DNA of 64,000 bases from Pieris napi (Eukaryota; Arthropoda; Insecta; Lepidoptera; Pieridae): the NCBI RefSeq assembly GCF_905475465.1, contig NC_062250.1:5354501-5418500 (forward strand), in the 5' to 3' direction. Numbering within the stretch: the first letter of the stretch is position 1; each line of letters begins with the position of its first letter. Shown here in pieces: positions 1 to 8,458 of the stretch. The notes under the pieces were generated by a model, which was not told the DNA's origin, made no database searches, and saw only the letters and a program-made list of their open reading frames with translations. The translations under genes and the position numbers were made by a program.

Positions 1-614
1 TCTTTTATGAGTACAACGGGCGCTGTCCCGAAAGATGTGTTTTTTTAACACATATCAGGCATAGTCCTGACAGCCTTAGTGCTGGTGCTCTTTTATGAGT
101 ACAACGGGCGCTGTCCCGAAAGATGTGTTTTTTTTAACACATATCAGGCATAGTCCTGACAGCCTTAGTGCTGGTGCTCTTTTATGAGTACAACGGGCGC
201 TGTCCCGAAAGATGTGTTTTTTTTAACACCTACCAGACATAGTCCTGACAGCCTTAGTGCTGATGCTCTTTTATGAGTACAACGGGCGCTGTCCCGAAAG
301 ATGTGTTTTTTTTAACACTTATCAGGCATAGTCCTGACAGCCTTAGTGCTGATGCTCTTTTATGAGTATAACGGGCGCTGTCCCGAAAGATGTGTTTTTT
401 TAACACATATCAGGCATAGTCCTGACAGCCTTAGTGCTGATGCTCTTTTATGAGTACAACGGGCGCTGTCCTGAAAGATGTGTTTTTTTTAACACATATC
501 AGGCATAGTCCTGACAGCCTTAGTGCTGGTGCTCTTTTATGAGTATAACGGGCGCTGTCCCGAAAGATGTGTTTTTTTAACACATATCAGGTGCATTCTG
601 ACAGCCTTAGTGCT

Positions 615-3425
615 CTTTTACATTACATAATATTTACACATCAATCATAAAATTAAAACCGACTCGCAACGCTCTACGAGAAACATTCAGCGGTCGCGCG
701 CCGCGCCCGTTCCAATGCCGACTTAGACTATTGCTCTCGGTATATTTGTGGAGCGAAACCGTCGAGCGCACTGCGCCGGCCGTTTCACGTTGATGACAGC
801 CTTAGTGCTGGTGCTCTTTTATGAGTATAACGGGCGCTGTCCCGAATGATGTGTTTTGTTAACACATACCAGGCATAGTCCTGACAGCCTTAGTGCTGAT
901 GCTCTTTTATGAGTATAACGGGCGCTGTCCCGAAAGATGTGTTTTCTTAACACATACCAGGCATAGTCCTGACAGCCTTAGTGCTGATGCTCTTTTATGA
1001 GTATAACGGGCGCTGTCCCGAAAGATGTGTTTTTTTAACACATATCAGGCGCAGTCCTGACAGCCTTAGTGCTGGTGCTCTTTTATGAGTATAATGGGCG
1101 CTGTCCCGAATGATGTGTTTTTTTAACACATATCAGGCGCAGTCCTGACAGCCTTAGTGCTGGTGCTCTTTTAAGAGTATAACGGGCGCTGTCCCGAAAG
1201 ATGTGTTTTTTTTAACACATATCAGGCATAGTCCTGACAGCCTTAGTGCTGGTGCTCTTTTATGAGTATAACGGGTGCTGTCCCGAAAGATGTGTTTTGT
1301 TAACACATACCAGGCATAGTCCTGACAGCCTTAGTGCTGATGCTCTTTTATGAGTATAACGGGCGCTGTCCCGAAAGATGTGTTTTCTTAACACATATCA
1401 GGCATAGTCCTGACAGCCTTAGTGCTGGTGCTCTTTTATGAGTATAACGGGTGCTGTCCCGAATGATGTGTTTTTTTAACACATATCCGGCGCAGTCCTG
1501 ACAGCCTTAGTGCTGGTGCTCTTTTATGAGTACAACGGGCGCTGTCCCGAAAGATGTGTTTTTTTTAACACCTACCAGACATAGTCCTGACAGCCTTAGT
1601 GCTCTTTTACATTACATAATATTTACACATCAATCATAAAATTAAAACGACTCTCAACGCTCTACGAGAAACATTCGGCGGTCGCACGCCGCGCCCGTTC
1701 CAATGCCGACGTAGACTATATAGCTCTCGGTATATTTGTGGAGCGAAACCGTCGAGCGCACTGCGCCGGCCGTTTCACGTTGATGACAGCCTTAGTGCTG
1801 GTGCTCTTTTATGAGTATAACGGGCGCTGTCCCGAATGATGTGTTTTGTTAACACATACCAGGCATAGTCCTGACAGCCTTAGTGCTGATGCTCTTTTAT
1901 GAGTATAACGGGCGCTGTCCCGAAAGATGTGTTTTCTTAACACATACCAGGCATAGTCCTGACAGCCTTAGTGCTGATGCTCTTTTATGAGTATAACGGG
2001 CGCTGTCCCGAAAGATGTGTTTTTTTAACACATATCCGGCGCATTCTGACAGCCTCAGTGCTCTTTTACTAAACATAATATTTACACATCAATCATAAAA
2101 TTAAAACCGACTCTCAACGCTCTACGAGAAACATTCGGCGGTCGCGCGCCGCGCCCGTTCCAATGCCGACGTAGACTATTGCTCTCGGTATATTTGTGGA
2201 GCGAAACCGTCGAGCGCACTGCCCCGGCCGGTTCACGTTGATGACAGCCTTAGTGCTGGTGCTCTTTTATGAGTATAACGGGCGCTGTCCCAAATGATGT
2301 GTTTTTTTAACACATATCAGGCGCAGTCCTGACAGCCTTAGTGGTGATGCTCTTTTATGAGTATTACGGGCGCTGTCCCGAAAGATGTGTTTTTTTAACA
2401 CATATCAGGCATAGTCCTGACAGCCTCAGTGCTGGTGCTCTTTTATGAGTATAACGGGCGCTGTCCCGAAAGATGTGTTTTTTTAACACATTTCAGGCGC
2501 AGTCCTGACAGCCTTAGTGCTGGTGCTCTTTTATGAGTACAACGGGCGCTGTCCCGAAAGATGTGTTTTCTTAACACATATCAGGCGCAGTCCTGACAGC
2601 CTTAGTGCTGATGCTCTTTTATGAGTATAACGGGCGCTGTCCCGAAAGATGTGTTTTTTTAACACATATCAGGCGCAGTCCTGACAGCCTTAGTGCTGGT
2701 GCTCTTTTATGAGTATAACGGGTGCTGTCCCGAATGATGTGTTTTTTTAACACATATCCGGCGCATTCTGACAGCCTCAGTGCTCTTTTACATTACATAA
2801 TATTTACACATCAATCATAAAATTAAACCGACTCTCAACGCTCTACGAGAAACATTCGGCGGTCGCGCGCCACGCCCGTTCCAATGCCGACGTAGACTAT
2901 TGCTCTCGGTATATTTGTGGAGCGAAACCGTCGAGCGCACTGCCCCGGCCGGTTCACGTTGATGACAGCCTTAGTGCTGGTGCTCTTTTATGAGTATAAC
3001 GGGCGATGTCCCAAATGATGTGTTTTTTTAACACATATCAGGCGCAGTCCTGACAGCCTTAGTGCTGATGCTCTTTTATGAGTATAACGGGCGCTGTCCC
3101 GAAAGATGTGTTTTTTTAACACATATCAGGCGCAGTCCTGACAGCCTTAGTGCTGGTGCTCTTTTATGAGTATAACGGGCGCTGTCCCGAAAGATGTGTT
3201 TTTTTAACACATATCAGGCGCAGTCCTGACAGCCTTAGTGCTCTTTTACATTACATAATATTTACACATCAATCATAAAATTAAAACCGACTCTCAACGC
3301 TCTACGAGAAACATTCGGCGGTCGCGCGCCGCGCCCGTTCCAATGCCGACGTAGACTATTGCTCTCGGTATATTTGTGGAGCGAAACCGTCGAGCGCACT
3401 GCGCCGGCCGTTTCACGTTGATGAC
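615..3425. repeat. CpG-rich accessory segments of the satellite, left block (5 copies)
   Basis: A ~196-bp segment replaces the end of a monomer at 'ctcttttac' positions 615, 1604, 2063, 2785 and 3243. It begins AT-rich ('cattacataatatttacac'), passes through a CpG-rich core ('cggtcgcgcgccgcgcccgt') and returns to the monomer at 'gttgatgacagccttagtg'. Copies are nearly identical apart from point changes such as gcgcgccgcg versus gcgcgccacg. I see no coding potential in it. Confidence 0.93.
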
Positions 3426-4345
3426 AGCCTTAGTGCTGGTGCTCTTTTATGAGTATAACGGGCGCTGTCCCGAATGATGTGTTTTGTTAACACATACCAG
3501 GCATAGTCCTGACAGCCTTAGTGCTGATGCTCTTTTATGAGTATAACGGGCGCTGTCCCGAAAGATGTGTTTTCTTAACACATACCAGGCATAGTCCTGA
3601 CAGCCTTAGTGCTGATGCTCTTTTATGAGTATAACGGGCGCTGTCCCGAAAGATGTGTTTTTTTAACACATATCAGGCGCAGTCCTGACAGCCTTAGTGC
3701 TGGTGCTCTTTTATGAGTACAACGGGCGCTGTCCCGAAAGATGTGTTTTGTTAACACATACCAGGCATAGTCCTGACAGCCTTAGTGCTGATGCTCTTTT
3801 ATGAGTATAACGGGTGCTGTCCCGAAAGATGTGTTTTTTAACACATACCAGGCATAGTCCTGACAGCCTTAGTGCTGATGCTCTTTTATGAGTATAACGG
3901 GCGCTGTCCCGAAAGATGTGTTTTTTAACACATATCAGGCGCAGTCCTGACAGCCTTAGTGCTGGTGCTCTTTTATGAGTACAACGGGCGCTGTCCCGAA
4001 AGATGTGTTTTTTTAACACATATCAGGCATAGTCCTGACAGCCTTAGTGCTGGTGCTCTTTTATGAGTACAACGGGCGCTGTCCCGAAAGATGTGTTTTT
4101 TTTAACACATATCAGGCATAGTCCTGACAGTCTTAGTGCTGGTGCTCTTTTATGAGTATAACGGGTGCTGTCCCGAAAGATGTGTTTTGTTAACACATAC
4201 CAGGCATAGTCCTGACAGCCTTAGTGCTGATGCTCTTTTATGAGTATAACGGGCGCTGTCCCGAAAGATGTGTTTTCTTAACACATACCAGGCATAGTCC
4301 TGACAGCCTTAGTGGTGATGCTCTTTTATGAGTATAACGGGCGCT

Positions 4346-4350
4346 GTCCC
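4346..4350. other. Target-site duplication GTCCC, left copy
   Basis: The satellite reads 'gggcgctgtccc' up to 4350 and then changes abruptly to 'tgtacggttc'. The same five bases GTCCC follow the other end of the element at 8454-8458, after which the monomer resumes with 'gaaagatgtg'. Removing the element and one GTCCC restores a normal monomer, so this is a genuine 5-bp duplication made by integrase. Confidence 0.95.
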
Positions 4351-4870
4351 TGTACGGTTCCTGGGTCATCAGGGGTTCGAAATAATAGAATAAATTGAAC
4401 TTACTCTATATTTATCACTCGCGTTATACAATAGAATATGAGCGGATTAATAACTATTATGTTAATTGCTATATAATAAGTGCAATCTAACAAACAGAGA
4501 GAGTGCCTACGTCTGGCTATGCTCCCGGGGTGAAACTCCTATGACTTAGTTAATTACGAATGACTGCATAGTAACAGTCGAAGAGAGTGCCTGCGTCGGG
4601 CTATACTCTCGGGGCGTGACTCCGACGATTGTAGGAAATCGTCATGCTTATAAATGATCAAACTGTACAGCCAGAGCACGTACTTACATAATAAAAACAT
4701 CACGCTCGTGGATGATTGGAATGTACGAGCCCTGGCACGTACTTATAAAAACATCACGGTTGTAGATGATCGGAATGTACGAGCCCTGGCACGTACTTAC
4801 ATAGGGATTAATTAAGCTTATAAAACTAAGGAAGCCTGAACGAGTAAAATATACAGCCTTGGCTCGTACA
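4351..4870 (-). repeat. 3' LTR of the gag-only element
   Basis: 520-bp direct repeat of 7948-8453. It holds a 14-bp insertion around 'ctatataataag' (near 4468-4482) absent from the other LTR, plus three substitutions near 4436-4447. Inside are two diverged ~75-bp repeats beginning 'gagagtgcctacg' and 'gagagtgcctgcg' (about 4497 and 4583), and two ~60-bp repeats of 'ggaatgtacgagccctggca' (about 4715 and 4773). Candidate TATA-like boxes on the minus strand are the complements of 'cttataaatg' and 'cttataaaaac'; these are untested. Confidence 0.93.
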
Positions 4871-4929
4871 TACTCCCCCAGGCAAAAGAGCAAAATGTAC
4901 AGCCTTGGCTCGTACATACTCCCCCAGGC
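4871..4929 (-). promoter_or_regulatory. Polypurine tract next to the 3' LTR, duplicated
   Basis: In minus-strand sense the bases just before the 3' LTR read CCTGGGGGAGTA, a short purine-rich tract of the kind that primes plus-strand DNA synthesis in LTR elements. The tract occurs twice: 'tactcccccaggcaaaag' on the plus strand starts at 4871 and again at 4917, and between them lies a second copy of the LTR edge 'cagccttggctcgtaca'. This gives about 46 bp duplicated at the internal/LTR junction. Confidence 0.65.
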
Positions 4930-5519
4930 AAAAGTGCAAGATGAATATGTAGTGCTTTACAAGATGATTTCATTATATGCTTAACAGTCTCTAGGTTTAT
5001 GCTAACACTTTTAATCACAGCACTATCACTAACACTAGGACCCATAGCTCATGGGCCCTTGCACTACCTAACCGGAGTCCGGTCCCGGGTGGCTTCCCCT
5101 GAGGCCACTGCGAGACCGGCTGCTGATTCTGCCGCTGCTACACCTACTGCTCCGTGACGTCTCCTGATCTTTATATGATTATAATATCCTATCCACTACC
5201 TGTCTTGAGCACATTCTGACTAACTATCATGAGCATACAAAATATATTACAGGTTTGGTGAATGCAACCAATATCTAGGTTAAAAATAATTGTTGTAAAA
5301 TGCAACCGTACCTCGGTAATTTGATATCTTGCATAATATTATTCATTGTAGTTGACGTCTTTCACAGTAGGTCATTCCACTTGCTAACATATGATATTTT
5401 GCTGAACTGGCATTCCATTCATTGTTTATGATATTATAGTAATTATCGTTTTTCACGTTATAAATGATTTGTGTAAATTGATGTATGTATAATTTAATAT
5501 ATAGTTTCGAAAATGTATG
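4930..5519 (-). other. 3' non-coding region of the LTR element
   Basis: About 590 bp between the Gag stop and the purine tract. It has no long ORF and no retroviral enzyme motif. Short frames at 4818-5045 and 4684-4917 run through the duplicated LTR edge and look like chance. The one recognisable item is a diverged copy of the Gag repeat at 5059-5160. Confidence 0.7.
5059..5160 (-). repeat. Diverged extra copy of the Gag internal repeat, outside the ORF
   Basis: Plus-strand 'ccggagtccggtcccgggtg' matches 'tcggagtccggtaccgggtg' at 6243 and at 6420 inside the Gag ORF. Translated on the minus strand it gives AAAESAAGLAVASGEATRDR, close to the Ala-rich repeat of Gag, but it lies downstream of the Gag stop codon. 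It suggests that the parent element had more repeats, or a longer protein, before deletion of the pol part. Confidence 0.6.
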
Positions 5520-7196
5520 TTATACATAAATGGAACTGAACATACGAAAGTCTCTGCTTTGTATGCTTAAAGGAAGTTTAAGTATAATTTTATATATGGT
5601 GCTTTTCTTTCTTTTCCTCTGATTACTCATGTTTGACTCATAGGATTGCATAACCCAATAAGTTTGCTGTATAGTACTTTTACTAAATCCTGAATCGATG
5701 AGCCTGCTATATTGCGGAACGATAACGTTTCGCAATCTTCCCCTTTTACGAAAGACATTACCTTTCTTTCTGAACTTTCCTTTTGACCTTCCTGTAAATT
5801 CCTTTCTAATATTAACACCATTTTTTCTTCTTCGAAATTCCTTTTTCACGAATGCTTGTTTCTTATTTTTCTTGCCTTTGTTGATAGGCAAACCATTTAA
5901 TTTGCGTGTAACCTTTTCTGATCCATGCGAAAATTTGCCATAACTCTTTCTAGTTCTAATGCTTTTGTTTCTTACAACTACGTCGGACCCTTGTGTTAAG
6001 TTGTGTTGCAAATAGGGTTCCGTATACAATTGAATCGGTGCTACTAACAAAGGCTTAGACAATCCTAAGCTGCTATTTAAGTTTTTATTCTTCTTATAAG
6101 AAATGGACTGAGACAAACTTTCTTTTTCTTCTGTGCTATGTTGCTCCTTGCTGTAGTCAGTTAACGACTGTGCTACGCTTTCTGCCAATTTGGATAATTC
6201 TCCGCCTTGATAAGTGTCTGCATGTATACTGTGATTAACACTAAGACCTATCGGAGTCCGGTACCGGGTGGGCTCTTTGGAGTCCACTCCGAGACTGGCT
6301 GACACTGCTTCCGCCAATGCCACTATCGATGTTTCCTGCTGCACATCAGTGGTCTTCTGTATTGGCATCATTGCTATGCCTGATGGTATCTGCTGTATAC
6401 TGTGATTAACACTAAGACCTATCGGAGTCCGGTACCGGGTGGGCTCTTTGGAGTCCACTCCGAGACTGGCTGCCACTGCTTCCGCCAATGCCACTATCGA
6501 TGTTTCCTGCTGCACATCAGTGGTCTTCTGTATTGGCATCATTGCTATGCCTGATGGTATCTGCTGATTGTTACCACTTTCTGCTAAACCTTCCACCATT
6601 GCAGAAGACGAAGAGATTTTCTTGTCCGATTTATATTGAAATGATTGCTCTGCTTGCGTAGAATTACAATTTAAATTTGCATTTCCTTGACCTTGTGTAT
6701 CGAAATGCGTTGACAGCGAATTTTTGCTGATGCTAAAATTTGATGAAGGTCGCTGTTGTTTTGCAATTGAATCTTTCCAGGTTTGATTATTACCTGTTTC
6801 CAAGGCATATAAGAAATTTTCTGAATTATATGAATAAAGTACCGGTGAATCCATATGCGTTTCTAAAGAATGTAATTTGAGATATATCTTTCTCTTTTGG
6901 CGCCTACATATAGCTTGCTTCTCGTAATATATATTTTCATACTCAGAGTAGGATCCGCCATGATCAACAAGTATGTCGATATGGGTTTTATAAATTAAAT
7001 CCCAATGCCACTTTATTTCTTCTAGCGCTCCTTCAAGTTCATCTTTGTCGGATTCGGAGTATACATTTGATAGTTCAAAAATCTTATCAAGCGACCTAAA
7101 TAAATATGCTTGTTTGCGAAGCAACTCTTCGGTTTTTCTTGAATGCCTGATGGTTTTCAGACCGTCGGTAAACGAAGCTTGGAATAAATTCTCCAT
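5520..7196 (-). CDS. Gag-like structural protein of the LTR element, 558 residues
   Basis: Uninterrupted 558-codon frame from ATG at 7196, the only long ORF of the element. Residues ~15-110 are predicted helical and charged, with LRKQAYLFRSLDKIF and IKWHWDLIYKTHIDIL. This is the style of the N-terminal Gag region of BEL/Pao elements (DUF1759-like), though I cannot confirm that without a profile search. Residues 211-267 and 268-324 are a near-perfect 57-residue tandem repeat (QQIPSGIAMM...VNHSI) with the motif ALAEAVAASLG; a weaker KLAESVAQSL follows at ~336-345. Residues ~407-490 and 526-531 are rich in Lys/Arg (KKNKK, FRRRKN, RKRGR) and probably bind RNA. I see no CCHC zinc knuckle and no DTG/DSG protease motif. 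The role would be particle assembly and RNA packaging. The Met start is the first in frame and lies 751 bp below the 5' LTR. Confidence 0.75.
   Translation of the reverse strand: MENLFQASFTDGLKTIRHSRKTEELLRKQAYLFRSLDKIFELSNVYSESDKDELEGALEEIKWHWDLIYKTHIDILVDHGGSYSEYENIYYEKQAICRRQKRKIYLKLHSLETHMDSPVLYSYNSENFLYALETGNNQTWKDSIAKQQRPSSNFSISKNSLSTHFDTQGQGNANLNCNSTQAEQSFQYKSDKKISSSSAMVEGLAESGNNQQIPSGIAMMPIQKTTDVQQETSIVALAEAVAASLGVDSKEPTRYRTPIGLSVNHSIQQIPSGIAMMPIQKTTDVQQETSIVALAEAVSASLGVDSKEPTRYRTPIGLSVNHSIHADTYQGGELSKLAESVAQSLTDYSKEQHSTEEKESLSQSISYKKNKNLNSSLGLSKPLLVAPIQLYTEPYLQHNLTQGSDVVVRNKSIRTRKSYGKFSHGSEKVTRKLNGLPINKGKKNKKQAFVKKEFRRRKNGVNIRKEFTGRSKGKFRKKGNVFRKRGRLRNVIVPQYSRLIDSGFSKSTIQQTYWVMQSYESNMSNQRKRKKSTIYKIILKLPLSIQSRDFRMFSSIYV
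6226..6567 (-). repeat. 171-bp tandem duplication within the Gag ORF
   Basis: 'gtgattaacactaagacc' occurs at 6231 and again at 6402, exactly 171 bp (57 codons) apart, so the reading frame is kept. By eye the two units differ at one base (ctgacactgc versus ctgccactgc, Ser versus Ala), so the duplication is very recent. Confidence 0.93.
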
Positions 7197-7446
7197 TATG
7201 CTTAATATAATAATTAACTAAACGCTTTGTAAATATTGCATTATAAATTCTTAAATGCTTATACGTGATAAAATGCTCAATGAATGCTTCAGATCATTCT
7301 TAGTAAATTTATGCTCACAAATGAGATAATTCTCAGAAATATAGTGCTCAAAACAAATGGAAAGGACTTACTGTAGATGCCTCCGTATGCTGAAGATTGA
7401 CGTCCGTTGACTTCTTCAAGGTTGAAAGGACGCTGATATACTTTTT
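7197..7446 (-). other. Leader of the LTR element between minisatellite and Gag start
   Basis: About 250 bp of AT-rich untranslated sequence upstream of the Gag ATG in minus-strand sense. Bases 7380-7446 contain degraded pieces of the neighbouring 60-bp repeat ('tttttgaccgctg'). I see no other signal. Confidence 0.55.
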
Positions 7447-7770
7447 GACCGCTGTGGGTCCTTAAAAATGCTGGGAGCGGACTTACTGTCGCTTGCCTCC
7501 CTATCTGACCGCTGTGGGTCCTTGAGAATGCTGGGAGCGGACTCACTGTCGCTTGCCTCCCTATTTGACCGCTATGGGTCCTTGAAAATATTGGGAGCGG
7601 ACTTCCTGTCGCCTGCCTCCCTATTTGACCGCTATGGGTCCTTGAAAATGCTGGGAGTGGACTTCCTGTCGCCTGCCTCCCTATTTGACCGCTATGGATC
7701 CTTAAAAATGCTGGGAGCGGACTTCCTGTCGCTTACCTCCCTTTTCGACCGCTATGGATCCTCCTTCTCC
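7447..7770. repeat. 60-bp minisatellite in the element's leader
   Basis: Five full units and a partial one, each starting 'gaccgctgtgggtccttga' or 'gaccgctatgggtcctt' at 7447, 7507, 7567, 7627, 7687 and 7747. Units also share 'atgctgggagcggact' and 'cgcttgcctccctat'. Because 60 is a multiple of 3, the repeat creates an open frame at 7468-7875 on the plus strand, antisense to the element; I treat it as an artefact. Confidence 0.95.
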
Positions 7771-7947
7771 TTGCTCTCCTCTTTTCTATTGATGCGGATG
7801 ATAATTTCTTACTTGCTTGACGACCCAACAAACCAGCAGTGGGATGTTTTTCCACGGCGCCGATCTTCAGGATGACGGAGAAAAACGCGAACGCGATCAA
7901 CTGTACGCGAAAGACCCGCTATTCCCGGATAGCTCAAAGGACCAAAA
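7771..7947 (-). promoter_or_regulatory. Untranslated leader with candidate primer-binding region beside the 5' LTR
   Basis: In minus-strand sense the sequence after the 5' LTR is TTTTGGTCCTTTGAGCTATC. A primer site would be expected within a few bases of the LTR; TGGTCCTTTGAGC could pair with a tRNA ending in GCTCAAAGGACCA, which I do not recognise. Slightly further in, plus-strand bases 7924-7936 (cccggatagctca) equal the 5' part of tRNA-Lys(UUU) as I remember it, which would suit priming by an internal tRNA fragment. Both readings are tentative. Confidence 0.35.
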
Positions 7948-8453
7948 TGTACGGTTCCTGGGTCATCAGGGGTTCGAAATAATAGAATAAATTGAACTTA
8001 CTCTATATTTATCACTCGCGTTATACAATAGACTATGAGCGAAATAATAACTATTATGTTAATTGCAATCTAACAAACAGAGAGAGTGCCTACGTCTGGC
8101 TATGCTCCCGGGGTGAAACTCCTATGACTTAGTTAATTACGAATGACTGCATAGTAACAGTCGAAGAGAGTGCCTGCGTCGGGCTATACTCTCGGGGCGT
8201 GACTCCGACGATTGTAGGAAATCGTCATGCTTATAAATGATCAAACTGTACAGCCAGAGCACGTACTTACATAATAAAAACATCACGCTCGTGGATGATT
8301 GGAATGTACGAGCCCTGGCACGTACTTATAAAAACATCACGGTTGTAGATGATCGGAATGTACGAGCCCTGGCACGTACTTACATAGGGATTAATTAAGC
8401 TTATAAAACTAAGGAAGCCTGAACGAGTAAAATATACAGCCTTGGCTCGTACA
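7948..8453 (-). repeat. 5' LTR of the gag-only element
   Basis: 506-bp direct repeat of 4351-4870, beginning 'tgtacggttcctgggtcatc' and ending 'cttggctcgtaca' on the plus strand. It lacks the 14-bp 'ctatataataag' insert of the other LTR and otherwise differs by three bases. It lies upstream of Gag in minus-strand sense, so transcription would start within it. Confidence 0.93.
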
Positions 8454-8458
8454 GTCCC
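8454..8458. other. Target-site duplication GTCCC, right copy
   Basis: The LTR ends 'ctcgtaca' at 8453, then GTCCC, then satellite 'gaaagatgtg'. It matches 4346-4350 exactly. Confidence 0.95.

Larger units (their letters stand above)
1..4350. repeat. 88-bp satellite array, left block (continues beyond window)
   Basis: Head-to-tail copies of a ~88-bp monomer; a typical copy runs from 'gacagccttagtgctggtgc' through 'gggcgctgtcccg' and 'atgtgtttttttaacacat' to 'tcaggcatagtcctga'. Copies differ mainly in poly-T length (ttttttt, ttgtt or ttctt), in catagt versus cgcagt, in cgggc versus cgggt, and in aaagatg versus aatgatg. Monomers are interrupted by the CpG-rich accessory segment listed separately. 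The array starts before base 1 and is cut at 4350 by the LTR element. Short ORFs in it are by-products of the repeat and I do not regard them as genes. Confidence 0.97.
4351..8453 (-). mobile_element. Complete non-autonomous (gag-only) LTR retrotransposon inserted in the satellite
   Basis: A 4103-bp element bounded by two direct repeats of 520 and 506 bp that start TGTACG and end CGTACA, flanked by the target duplication GTCCC. In minus-strand sense the order is 5' LTR (8453-7948), leader with a 60-bp minisatellite (7447-7770), one Gag-like ORF (7196-5520), a 3' non-coding part (5519-4871) with a G-rich purine tract, and the 3' LTR (4870-4351). I see no protease, reverse transcriptase, RNase H or integrase, so movement would need enzymes from a related autonomous element. 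By eye the LTRs differ by three substitutions and one 14-bp indel, which points to recent insertion. The 5-bp duplication and the style of the Gag N-terminus fit BEL/Pao elements, but the clade is an inference. Confidence 0.9.

Noticed and set aside
3711..4019. Repeated short ORFs KKHIFRDSARYTHKRA in the satellite (also 11615, 12162, 12875)
   Set aside because: They are the monomer read in one frame. Poly-T length changes break the frame every few units, so no protein is maintained.
7468..7875. 135-codon open frame with repeats MLGAD.LS.ASLFDRYGSLK on the plus strand
   Set aside because: It is produced by the 60-bp minisatellite, whose period is a multiple of three, and runs antisense to the retroelement.
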